Positions 24,640 through 35,200 of a stretch of 64,000 bases of DNA are shown here, piece after piece. The position numbers and the translations under genes are program-made. The DNA comes from Rhizophagus irregularis (lineage: Eukaryota; Glomeromycota; Glomeromycetes; Glomerales; Glomeraceae). The notes beneath the pieces were generated by a model that saw nothing but the letters and a program-made list of their open reading frames with translations, searched no databases and was not told where the DNA came from. The stretch spans positions 2,914,001 to 2,978,000 of the forward strand of contig NC_089445.1 in the NCBI RefSeq assembly GCF_026210795.1. Direction: 5' to 3'. Each line of letters starts with the position of its first letter. Within the stretch, counting starts at the first letter, position 1.

Positions 24640-25935
24640 TTCAAGAACGGACTGAACGGATTTTTTCAGAACGGCGATTTGGACTTCTAAGAATGCAAGA
24701 GGTGCGGAAGCCAGAAGGTTAGTATATTTCGTTTTTTCTTTTCATTTTTTTTTTCATTTTTTTTTTGCTTACTTTATTTATTTCTTTAAGAATTGTCTCT
24801 TTTGGAACAAATATAAGAGATACGGGAAGGTTAGTATATTTTTTCATTATATATATATATATTTTTTCTTTTTTTTTTATTTTATGATTTTTGGTTTTTT
24901 CTTTCTTTTATTTACTTTATTCTTATTTCTTTAGGAACGGTCTCTTCTTTCAGAACTGCAGTTTCGGTGGATTTCTAAGAATGCAAGATAGATGGGAGGT
25001 TAGTATATTTTTCGTTTATTTTCATTTTTTTTATTTATTTTTTTCTTTACTCACCTTATTTTTATTTCTTTAGGAACGATCTCTTCTTTCGGAACGGCAG
25101 TTTCAGTGGATTTCTAAGAATGCAAGATAGACGGGAGATTAGTATATTTTTCGTTTATTTTCATTTTTTTTTTATTTATTTTTTTCTTTATTCACCTTAT
25201 TTTTATTTCTTTAGGAACGGTCTCTTCTTTCGGAATAGCAGTTTCGATGGATTTCTAAGAATGCAAGATAGACGGGAGGTTAGTATATTTTTCGTTTATT
25301 TTCATTTTTTTTATTTATTTTTTTCTTTATTTACTTTATTCTTATTTCTTTAGGAACGATCTCTTCTTTCAGAACGGCAGTTTCAGTGGATTTCTAAGAA
25401 TGCAAGATAGACGGGAGGTTAGTATATTTTTCGTTTATTTTCATTTTTTTTTGTTTATTTTTTTCTTTACTCACCTTATTTTTATTTCTTTAGGAACGGT
25501 CTCTTCTTTCGGAACGGCAGTTTCAGTAGATTTCTAAGAATGCAAGATAGACGGGAAGGTTAGTATATTTTTCGTTTACTTTCATTTTTTTTTTATTTAT
25601 TTTTTTTCTTTACTCACCTTATTTTTATTTCTTTAGGAACGGTCTCTTCTTTCGGAATGGCAGTTTCAGTGGATTTCTAAGAATGCAAGATAGACGGGAA
25701 GGTTAGTATATTTTTCGTTTACTTTCATTTTTTTTTTATTTATTTTTTTCTTTACTCACCTTAATTTTATTTCTTTAGGAACAGTCTCTTCTTTCGGAAT
25801 GGCAGTTTCAGTGGATTTCTAAGAATGCAAAATAGACGGGAGGTTAGTATATTTTTTGTTTACTTTCATTTTTTTTATTTATTTTTTTCTTTACTCACTT
25901 TATTCTTATTCTTTAGGAACGTCTCTTCTTTTGAA
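24640..25935 (+). repeat. ~140-bp tandem repeat with exon-like cores between splice-like signals
   Basis: Seven well-kept units are anchored at the ATG of 'AAGAATGCAAGA' at 24981, 25120, 25261, 25400, 25540, 25683 and 25825. Degenerate units lie at 24693 and about 24800, and a truncated one at 25915. Each unit is a ~64-nt core (GAACGGTCTCTTC ... AGACGGGAG) followed by GTTAGTATATTTTTCG, a long T-tract and TTTCTTTAG. The core is therefore bounded by an acceptor and a donor in the correct order. The core length (64 or 65) is not a multiple of three, so tandem splicing would not keep one frame. ORFs running through the units are produced by the repeat. Confidence 0.8.
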
Positions 25936-26480
25936 ACGGTGATGATCAGGAATAGAGGTAAATGAGGAGTGGTGTGTGCGGATGTGTTTATTAATTAAGA
26001 AACGTTTTAACATTTCTTTTTGGACCACTAAAGTTCAGTCTTTAATTATTAAAAAAATTATTTTTTTACGGAAATACTTTAGGAACCGTCACCCGGACTT
26101 GAATTCGTGAAAGGGTAAGTTAAGCATATAGTCCTTTTGTTATAGGAACGTCACTAACGTTCCTTTTTTTTCCTTTAGGAACTGGCATTCAGGATTTTTT
26201 TTTAACAATTGCTCTGCATTTCTTTATTAGTCTCTGTAATTCTGCACCTTCCATATCAGCTCTGAACTACCTTCCTTCAGTGAAGCATCCACCACCGTTT
26301 CCTTTAACGAACAGTTTCTAACATTGGGATTCTTCTGGTAGGTAATTTTTTTTCATAAATTACTTTATTTTAACGAACTCTATTAAAGGTTCATTTTTCT
26401 CTTTTAGATTTGCCATTTTATTTCTTCGTATTCGTCATTAACTTTTGATTTTCTTTTTTTTGTAGATTTGGCTTCTTTTT
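25936..26480 (+). other. Degenerate continuation with further CTTTAGGAAC motifs
   Basis: Acceptor-like CTTTAG|GAAC motifs recur at about 26080, 26140 and 26175, followed by a GC-richer stretch near 26240-26340. It resembles the decayed end of the adjoining array. No frame can be supported. Confidence 0.4.
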
Positions 26481-27377
26481 TATGGCAAGCCGTACTAAGT
26501 CAAAAGGTTGATAACTTTTTATCATGTTTTATGATGATTTTTCATCATGTTTCATGATAACTTTTCATCATGTTTCATGATGACTTTTCATCATGTTTCA
26601 TGATGACTTTTCATCATGTTTCATGATAACTTTTCATCATGTTGACATGATGACTTTTCATCATGTTGATCATATTTTTCATCATATTTTATGATGTTTT
26701 TCACCATGTGACATGAAATTTTTTCATCATGTGTTGAATAATCTTCATCATGTTTCCTAATATGAAATTTTAACTAACCAAAAATGTCTTGCCAAACTAC
26801 TGGTTTTTTGATGTTCAGATTTAGAAAATAAGAAATTTTTTTTTTACAAACTTAGAAATTTACCGATTTTGCCATTACACAAATATATATCACATAAAAA
26901 ATTTTATCACATCACATTAACAGTATATGAACAAAAGAAAAATAATTCAATAAAAACAATACATATACATAAATGTAGGTTGTAAAATTTTTCGTATGGG
27001 AAGAGTTCGTATGGGATATCTTTGATAGAAAATATTTTTTTGAGATTTTTGAGTTCGTATGGGAAGAGTTCGTATGGGACTTTTTAATAAAGATTTTCTT
27101 TTTGTAGGGTTCGTATGGGATATTTTTAATAAAAATTTTTTTTTTTTGAGATTTTCTAAGATTCGTATAGGATATTTTTGATAAATAAAGATTTTTTTTT
27201 TAAGAATTCTATGGGATGATAGATAAGTTTTTTTTGAAAGATTCTAGGACCCTATAAAAAATATGTATATGGAAAGGATACGTTTTGTATATATTTTATG
27301 TACGTTTCTATAGATTCCGTATACAAATTCCGTATAAGTAATTCGTTATTGAACATTTTTTTAAAAAACTAATGTAT
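26481..27377. repeat. Left arm of large inverted repeat
   Basis: Inverted counterpart of 46313-47200. It includes 26515-26760, about ten repeats of ~20-23 bp (CATCATGTTTCATGATGACTT type), each with internal dyad symmetry, and 26990-27200, several GTTCGTATGGGA motifs. The remaining ~50 bp of the arm resume at 37675 after the retrotransposon. Confidence 0.75.
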
Positions 27378-27381
27378 ACGG

Positions 27382-27970
27382 TGTAACACCTAAGCCCGTG
27401 ATAACTCACGTTGCCACCTTAGGTATTAACAAAATATCTCTTTATTAATAATATAAATAAATACAATAATATGCTTGGTTTAATAAAGTTAAATAACAAA
27501 TAAATAATTCATCATCAAAATTAGTCCAAGAATGTCCTTCTCAAAAGGTGATCTTCACGCCCTTTTATATTTGTTTTTGTGTAACCAAATTCATATTTTC
27601 AATTCATGGGTTTAAATTATCAAAGTATTTCCATTATTTTAATTCTGTATCCATTTGATCATCATGACCTCTTGAATTAGGATCTATAATACTAACGTAA
27701 TGATCAGCAAATTAGTCACCTGACACCTCAGATCACTCGACTTCATTTAATTTAGTATCTTTCGGATCTTTATTCATCCTTAGATCTCGTGACTGATAGT
27801 TTAGTGTCATCTCGGACCAATTATCCTTGAATCACCTGATCAATAGTTTAACGACTTTTCGGTCTATTTATTAATACAACTAAAAATAAATTAAAATTTT
27901 ATACACTAAGATTAAATATAATACTGCGCCTCACAATTAATAAATTTACTATGTATACTACGGCATTACA
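27382..27970 (-). repeat. 3' LTR
   Basis: 589 bp. In element orientation it starts TGTAATGCC and ends GGTGTTACA. It is near-identical to the copy at 37082-37670. Confidence 0.95.
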
Positions 27971-27984
27971 ACTATCCCCCGCAT
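27971..27984 (-). promoter_or_regulatory. Polypurine tract candidate
   Basis: Immediately before the 3' LTR the minus strand reads ATGCGGGGGATAGT, the only purine-rich run at the junction. This is the expected position for the plus-strand primer. Confidence 0.6.
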
Positions 27985-28013
27985 GAAAATTTAATGCCCT
28001 CATTAAATTTATT

Positions 28014-28075
28014 CTAAGAATCGAACTCGTGTCTCGAAGTGGTAGGTGCGAATTATACCACTAAATCAAGCATGC
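28014..28075 (-). tRNA. tRNA-Gly-derived relic (3' part missing)
   Basis: The minus strand starts GCATGCTTGATTTAGTGG, matching a tRNA acceptor strand plus A-box (TTTAGTGGTATAAT). An anticodon-loop-like CCTACCACTTCG and a B-box GAGTTCGATTC follow, in tRNA-Gly style (anticodon read as ACC). After TTCTTAG the 3' acceptor strand is absent, so it cannot fold as a complete tRNA. The missing 3' strand would be AGCATGC, and the element's primer site at 37061-37080 is complementary to a tRNA ending AGCATGCACCA. The relic and the primer site therefore point to the same tRNA. Confidence 0.6.
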
Positions 28076-28292
28076 GTTGTTACCTGACTTAGCTGCGTCC
28101 TGCGGCTGTTCCCGTGGTTTGTCATGTGTTCTTTTGAATTTCACGGTTTTCTTGTACCGGATTTCACTTAGGTCTTTCTTTGGAAATTTTCATTAATTTT
28201 TCCTATTTTCAAAAATTATTTTCGTATCATGTGATTTTAATTCACATGATTTTAAATCATTTTATTTTTCTAAGTTTGACTGGTAATAATAG

Positions 28293-30074
28293 TTATCTAC
28301 TCATCGGCGTATGGTAGATTTTTAATAATTCTCCATTCACAGGTGTTTTCTTGATTACACCCTTAATATCTTTAATTTTGTAGGCTCCATTTGGTAGTAT
28401 TTCATGAATGTAAAATGGTCCCAACCATTTTGATTCCAATTTTCCAGATAATTGTTGTGCTTTGGCTTTATCATAAAGTAATATTTTATCTCCAATTCCA
28501 AAGGTATGTTCTTTAATTATTTTTCTGTCATGATACTCTTTTTGTTTTATTTGAGATTTTAATATTTGTTCTTTGGCTTCATATCAGATTTTCGGTAATT
28601 CTTCTAATAATCCAACTATTCTGTCACTTAGGTTGATTCCTTTGATATCTTCATCCATTATTGTCCGTACATTTCTCCCATATGTTAGATAAAATGGTCG
28701 AATTTTTGTTGAACTGTGCTTTTTATTTCTGTAGGCGAATAATATGGGTGCTATCTTCTGATCCCAATCATCCTTAGTTGATAATTTTGTTAATGCTTGA
28801 CCTAATGTTCGATTGAATCTTTCAACCAATCCATTTGTTTCTGGATGGTAACTGGTAGAAAAATTCCATTTTATCCTGAATTTTTCCATTAATTCTTTAA
28901 TCATTTCATTGTTAAAGTGACTTCCTCTATCACTCAATATCTTCATTGGACATCCATGTCTACAGATGATATCTTCATAAATAAATTTTGACACTTCTTT
29001 AGCAGTTGCTTCTTTTACTGCTTTGGCTTCTGGCCATTTTGTAAAATAATCCATTGCTACTATGATGTATTTATTACCATTTGTTGTTGTGTTCAATGGT
29101 CCGACAAAGTCAATCCCGATTTGATACCATGGTTCTACTACTTTAATTGGGTGTAATTCATTTTTCCCTTGTGGTTTTCCTCTTCTCTGACATTTATCAC
29201 ATGTCCTTACATATCTTTCAACATCATTCAGCATATTTTCCCAATAATATTTATCTTTTAAATTATCATAAGTACTTTTGATTCCCATATGTGCCGATAA
29301 TTCATGACTATGAGATAAATATAGTGCTCCCATCTTTTCAAAATCTTCTATTACTCTGATGTTTTTACCATTTTTCTCAATATACTTTTTACCATCAGTT
29401 ACTCTGATGTTATCCTTAATCTCAACATTTTTAACCTCTATTGGTGGTTTATCTCCATCTAATTCTATTATTTTATTATATACTCTTTCCCAATCTGTGT
29501 CATTATTTGATATTTTAATATTAGCATATTTTTCTCCTTCATAAATATCTTGACATTCTTTAAATGATTTCACCATCTCCATATATCTTTCCTCATTTAA
29601 TAATGGGTATGATGTTTTATGTCCTTGATCCTTTTTCGAATATTTTCTACCTTTGTAATTTTCCCAACATTTTTCATTTTCTAAAAATATCACTATTGAT
29701 TCATCAATTATCCTTTTGTTCCTAAATATTTCCTTTTCTAATAGGTGGTTCTCGTATCTTGTTATGTATCCTCTGTCAAATGATGGTGTTTGTTGATAAA
29801 AATACTCACTATAAGGGCTTTTATCCAATATTAACCAATCCTCATTATCATGTTCTTCCATTCTCCTGTTGATTTGTTCGACAACTTCCTTCCTGAATTC
29901 CCATTCTATACCTTTCTTTGGTATTTTATACTTATCATTGTCCTCTCTTCTCCTTTTAAAGGTGTTAAACCTCACACTTTGTCCTACTTTTTCAAATTCT
30001 TTTATAAGTTTATTTACGATGAATGTTTTTCCAGTACCATCGACTCCACATATAATTATTATTTTAGGTCCCAT
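28293..30074 (-). pseudogene. pol: thymidylate-kinase-like domain plus integrase, interrupted by TGA
   Basis: The ORF opens at the ATG at 30074. Residues 10-17 are a Walker A motif (GVDGTGKT) in IIIICGVDGTGKTFIV. Residues 83-95 (LDKSPYSEYFYQQ) match the DR/DK-SP-YS motif of deoxynucleoside or dTMP kinases, and the whole 1-205 region fits that fold. Residues 251-296 are the integrase zinc-binding HHCC (H257, H262, C292, C295). The catalytic triad is D322 (GIDFVGP), D382 (LSDRGSHF) and E418 (LVERFNRTL). A TGA at 28584-28586 ends the ORF inside the C-terminal part. The same frame then continues to the TAA at 28293 with the GPY/F-type segment (KWLGPFYIHEILPNGAY). Upstream, a 60-codon acidic linker in another frame overlaps the ATG by 11 nt. 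A kinase fused to integrase is not a usual Ty3/Gypsy part. Confidence 0.85.
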
Positions 30075-30251
30075 TTTTACATAATTCGGATAATTTCAGC
30101 TTATTTACTCTACTTAATATCACCTCTATTTGTAATATTTCCTCTTGAGTTTCCAATATTAGTGGTTTTTCCTTACTATCCTCGAAATTTTCAACCTTAT
30201 TATGATTTATCCTGTTTATATTTTTGAATCTTGAGTCTTTTACCCATCTAT

Positions 30252-31732
30252 TTATATTATTCTTGATAATGCATCAGCATTTTTATTTTCTTTTCCTGGT
30301 CTGTGGGTTATTTCAAAATCATACTGTTCTAATTCCATGACCCATCTTGATCTCTTTCCTGTTGGTACTTTTGCAGTCATCAATCCTTTCAAAGCTGCAT
30401 GGTCTGTCACTACCTCAAATTTTCTATTGATCAAGTATTTATGGAAATGTTGTATTCCCCATACAATTGCATAACATTCTTGTTCGGTTATTGGCCATCT
30501 TTGTTCCGTCCTGTTTAAACTTTTACTGGCGTACTCTATCACATATTCTTGACCTTTATCATCCTTCTGAGCTAATACCGCTCCTAATCCTATTCCTGAA
30601 GCATCCGTGATTAATATAAATTTCCTTGTCCAATCTGGTTGTCTTAACACTGGTTCTTCAGTTAATTTCCTTTTTAATATTTCTAATGCTTCATGTTGTT
30701 TGATGCCCCATTCAAACTTTTCATCTTTTCTCAATAAAGATGTTATTGGTTTTACTATTTTTGAAAAATCTTTAATAAATTTTCTATAATACGTACATAA
30801 TCCTAATATTGATCTTACACCTTTTATATTTGTAGGTGCTGTTAATTTTTGTATCTTTTCAACCTTCCCTGGACTTGGTTTTAATCCATTTTTACCAACT
30901 ACATGTCCTAAGAATTCTATTTCTGTTTTTCCAAATATACATTTCTTTAACTTTAGTATTAAACTGGCTTCCCTTAATTTTTCTAACACTAACTTTATGT
31001 GTTTTAGGTGGTCTTCAAAATTTTCCGAATATATCATTATACCATCAATGTACACTATCACAAATTCATTCAGGTATTCCTTTAATACTTTGTCCATCAA
31101 CCTTTGAAAACTGCAGGCACATTTGTTAACCCAAATGGCATGACATTATATTCATATAATCCTGCTGAGCATATAAATGCTGTTTTCTCAATATCTTCCT
31201 CAGCCATCTCTATCTGATTGAACCCTGATGCTAAATCCAGACTAGTAAACCATTTTCCTGAGCTTATCCTTTCTAATTGTTCGTCAATCCTTGGTAATGG
31301 ATATGCATCTGCTATTGTAACTTTATTTAATTTTCTATAATCGATGCAAAATCTATAATTTCCAGACTTTTTTCCTGCTAAAGTCACTGGTGAAGACCAA
31401 GGGCTTCTGGATTCTCTAATTTTTCCTAATTTTAACATTTCATCTACCTCTTTTCTAATAAATTTACCTTTTTCATCGTTTTCTTTGTACCTCTTTTGAG
31501 CTATTGGTTCAGTATCTTCTTTTAATCTGATTTCATGTTTTACTAGGTTTGTCCTGTTATATTTTTCACCATCGTACTCAAATATATCCTTGTATTTTTC
31601 TACTAATACCTTTAATTTACCTTTTTGTTCATTGGTTATGTCCCCTACTTTAAATTTTCCAATAAATTTTTCATGGTCATTTTTATGCTTCTTTATCGTC
31701 TCTTCAGTATCATTCTGACCAAGACTTATACT
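30252..31732 (-). pseudogene. pol: reverse transcriptase and RNase H, frame-shifted
   Basis: RT opens at 31732, one base back (-1) relative to the protease frame. It runs through SRSPWSSPV, RFCIDYRKLN, LPRIDEQL, FTSLDLASGF and MPFGLTN to a TGA at 31097. The coding then continues in another frame from about 31100 to the TAA at 30252, and the junction looks like a single-base loss within VFKG. In the second part, the YxDD active site reads VYIDGIMIYS (GGT at 31041-31043), so one of the two metal-binding aspartates is missing. RNase H follows (LITDASGIGLGAVLAQ, TEQECYAIVW, VVTDHAALKGL), ending in NADALSR. This copy cannot supply functional RT. It replicates DNA from the element RNA in intact relatives. 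Confidence 0.95.
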
Positions 31733-32265
31733 TTAAAATTTTCATTTTCATAATTCTCATAATCATCTTCATATATGTTGTATAATTCATCTTGGTATAA
31801 TTCATCTAATAATTCATCCTCAATTAATGTTTCTTCAAATCCTTTGATGGTCTTTCGTATATATTTTACTGGTACATCCATGGTTTCATCATCCATTTTA
31901 AGTATTATTGTTTTATCTGTGTAATCTATATTCGCCTTAAACATATCTAATACTCCATTCCCTAACACAATTTCATTCTTTCCAGAATCAATTACTTCGA
32001 CCTTAATGGGTACCTCCTTATCCCCAAACTGTATGTATATTGTTGTGGTACCTCTTGATGCTACTTTATCCTCATTTATCATCACACATCTTACTGTACT
32101 TGGCTCTTCAATTCTTAGGTCCATTTCATCCATTATTTGACTAGTTATTACATTTACTGCTGCCCCTGTATCAAACATTACATCCTTCAATTCTTGATTT
32201 ATTATTAGTTTACCCCTTAATGCTGTCAAATGTTCAGCTTCAATGTTATTTATTGGTTCTTGTAG
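31726..32265 (-). CDS. Retropepsin-like aspartic protease (readthrough product)
   Basis: In frame with gag and separated from it only by the TGA at 32266-32268. The active-site motif is MFDTGAAVNVI (DTG), followed by the usual IVLGNGVLDMF block. The stop is the TAA at 31726-31728. The C-terminus is acidic and Tyr-rich (DDYENYENENF). No ATG is suitably placed: the nearest alternative start is a TTG at 32229. Synthesis by stop-codon readthrough from gag is therefore the natural model. It would cleave the element polyprotein. Confidence 0.85.
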   Translation of the reverse strand, partial: LQEPINNIEAEHLTALRGKLIINQELKDVMFDTGAAVNVITSQIMDEMDLRIEEPSTVRCVMINEDKVASRGTTTIYIQFGDKEVPIKVEVIDSGKNEIVLGNGVLDMFKANIDYTDKTIILKMDDETMDVPVKYIRKTIKGFEETLIEDELLDELYQDELYNIYEDDYENYENENFKV

Positions 32266-32268
32266 TCA
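32263..32268 (-). promoter_or_regulatory. UGA-CUA readthrough context at the gag stop
   Basis: The gag frame ends TGA and the next codon is CTA, giving UGA CUA, a well-known leaky stop context in viral and cellular mRNAs. The downstream frame is open through the protease. This is inference from the hexamer and frame only. A mutated sense codon is the alternative. Confidence 0.55.
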
Positions 32269-35200
32269 ATCTACTTGTGGATATCTTCTCATACCATCAT
32301 AATATATTTTTCTTTGTTCTGGGCTTATATCTATAATTTGTGAAAAAGTTGCATTTGCTCTGGTACTTTTCATATCCTCTAATACGTTATATTTTGGTAT
32401 ATTTCTTTGAAATGCGCTTGTCCTATGAATACCTTCAACACGTTCATTTTTACATTCTGATGCATAGTGACCTTTTTGTCCACAATTTCCACATGTATTA
32501 TTATTTCTTTTTGTTTCCTGAGCTTTTCTTAAACTCTCACTAGTAAATCCCCTTTTTGGTAATGCTGCTGCCTTATTCTGTTGACTGGCATATTTATCAT
32601 TTCTTCTGCGTGCTTGTTCTCGATCAATTTCCATATCTATATCTCGATCACTTGACCTATTTTTTATATTACTCCTTGTTTGTCTTGGATTATTATAAAA
32701 ATCTTGATCAACATGGTTAAATACTACATCATTGTTTTGGTAATATGGGTCACCATAATTGTATTCTTGGTCATAATCATCTTGATAATCTTGGCCATCG
32801 TACTCGTATTGGTCATTGTAATCATTATAGTTATCAAATTCCATCGTATTAAATCCTCGATTATTATTTTGGTAATTTGGTTGTCTGTTATAATTATTTG
32901 ATCTTCCATTATAATTATTTGATCCTTTATTATAATTTTGGTTGCTTGGTCTTCTATAGTTTGCTTGACCATTATTTACTCTACATTCCCTTGCATAATG
33001 TCCTGGTTGTTGACATTTATAACATACTCGCAGTGGTTGTCCTTGTCTATTGTTATTTGATGGTCTCCTTTGTCCACTAAGTTGGTTTGTCAATTTTACC
33101 TCTAATTTTTTAAACATCTCGGTAAGGTCATCCTCATAATTTTTCTCCAATGGTTTTTCAAATATATTCTTTGGCTTGTCATCCTGTATATCAATTCCTT
33201 TTCTTTGGGTACTAACTGGTATATTACGTGTTTTTCTTATTAATTCATTAGTAGCTTCCTCCTCTCTTCTTGCTGTATTCACTGCATCATTTAAATTTGC
33301 TGGGTTTTGTCTTCTGACTTGATATCCCAATCCTGGTGTTAATCCTTCTATATAATTATCCACTTGTAATTCTTCATCTAATGCATGGCCTCTGGTAGCT
33401 ATCCTTAATATTTGTCTAAACCTTATCGTATATGCCTCAACATTTTCATTTACTCCTTGTGTTATTTTCTTTAATTCTAACATTTTCCTTTTTCTAACAT
33501 CTTCCCTGGTAAATCTTTGTTTAACCCTATGTTTTAAATCATTATCATTATCGTTATCTTGCCAATTTACCAAATGACCATTGTTTGCTTCCTTCTTTTC
33601 ATTATACCATTGTGCTGCTGCACCTTTCAAACAGGTAGCTGCCATTGCTGCTTGTCTAGCTCCATTTACTCCTGCTGCTTTTCCTATAGCAGTAAATGCT
33701 GTTTCGAATTGTCTTACCCAATCATTAACATCTTCTTCCTCCTTTCCGTAAAAGTGTGGTAAACTGATTATTCCTCCAGCCGCGTTTCCTGCATCTTCAA
33801 TTGCGTTAGCTACTGGATTGGCTTGGATTAATCCAGCCCAATTGTTTCCTATATCATGTCCCCATACTGCTTGTAAAGCCGCTCTAACATCTTCCCTTAC
33901 TTCAGCTCTTGTTGCTCCCATAATTATTGGTACTATTGGTGGAATTGGTGGTATCGGTGGTGTTAAAGGTGTTTCAAATAAATTTTCTATATTATAATCA
34001 GATATTTCACTTTTATCCTCAGAATTTGATTCTGAACTCTCACTTGAGTCAAAACCAGGTCTATTTATAATGTTTTCTTCATAAGGTTCTTCAAAATTTT
34101 CATTGTTATCGGTATCATTTGGATTTAAAATTTCTCCGTCTTTTCCAGATCCATCTGATTCTTTTTCAGATCCATCAGATTTTTCATTATCAGATTCATT
34201 TCCACTGCTTTCACTATCCTCAATTCCAGCTTGCTGTTTTAGAAATTTATCTAATATTCGCCTTAAATTTTCCTCCATTTCATTTTTATTTCCTTGGAAT
34301 ATTTCAATAAATTCTTGATCCAATATTTCTCCATCAGTATATCCCATACTGATTAACCTCAATAACTTTCCATTAGTTATTTCTATTTTATTATTATCAC
34401 ATACTTGTTTCAATCTTTTAACCCTGATATCAATTTCATTTTCGTCATTTTCACAATCCCTACACTTGGTTTTTCCTTCGTCAAATTTATTGTTTATCCA
34501 TCTTATTCCACATTCATCACAAAATGTGGTATTTTCATTTATCCATTCACATAATTTTATCCTTAATTCTTTGTCATCCATATCAATTTCCTGGAAATAT
34601 TTTTCCATAAATTCCGTTGTTAATATTATACTATTGCTTATCCTGAATTCTCTCATTCTTTCTATTTCTGACACATTTAATTCGTATCCTAGTTTTTCTA
34701 AGTCATCCTTTAATTCTAATAATTCTTTTTGTTCACAATTTTTACATTGTCCAATGTCTGCTATCATATCAGGTAACTTTCTATTTCTACAATTTCCACA
34801 TCTTAATGTTTCTTTTGTTAACCATTCATTTATTTCATCCTTCAATTTTTCATCACTTAGTCCCATTAATTCGAAAAATGTACCTAAAAAGTCTTCTGTT
34901 AATATCAATTCTATCCTTATTTTTAGGTCCCACATTCTTTGTATATCTTTGTCAGTGAACCTTCCACCCATTTCTTCAATTTTTCTTTTTAATAATTCCA
35001 CTGTCCATTCGACATTGTCCTCTATTTTTATTTCATAATGTATACTACCATCACTGTCCTCTAATTCATAACTTTCAGGACTAGCACTTTCTGGGTCCTC
35101 AGGTTCCCTTGTAAATTGTTTGGTGTCAATAAATCTTTGTCTTACTTTCTGTATCAATCTCTTCCATGCATCCTTTTCTTCTTGAGTGTCTACCCCCCAT

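Noticed and set aside
24891-25353. Two Phe-rich ORFs running through the 140-bp repeats.
   Set aside because: They cross the intron-like T-tracts and merely reflect the repeat.
26481-27200. CATCATG repeats as a CRISPR-like array.
   Set aside because: Eukaryotic context, repeats adjoin without unique spacers and are self-complementary.
28014-28075. Functional tRNA-Gly gene.
   Set aside because: The 3' acceptor strand is missing, so the cloverleaf cannot close.
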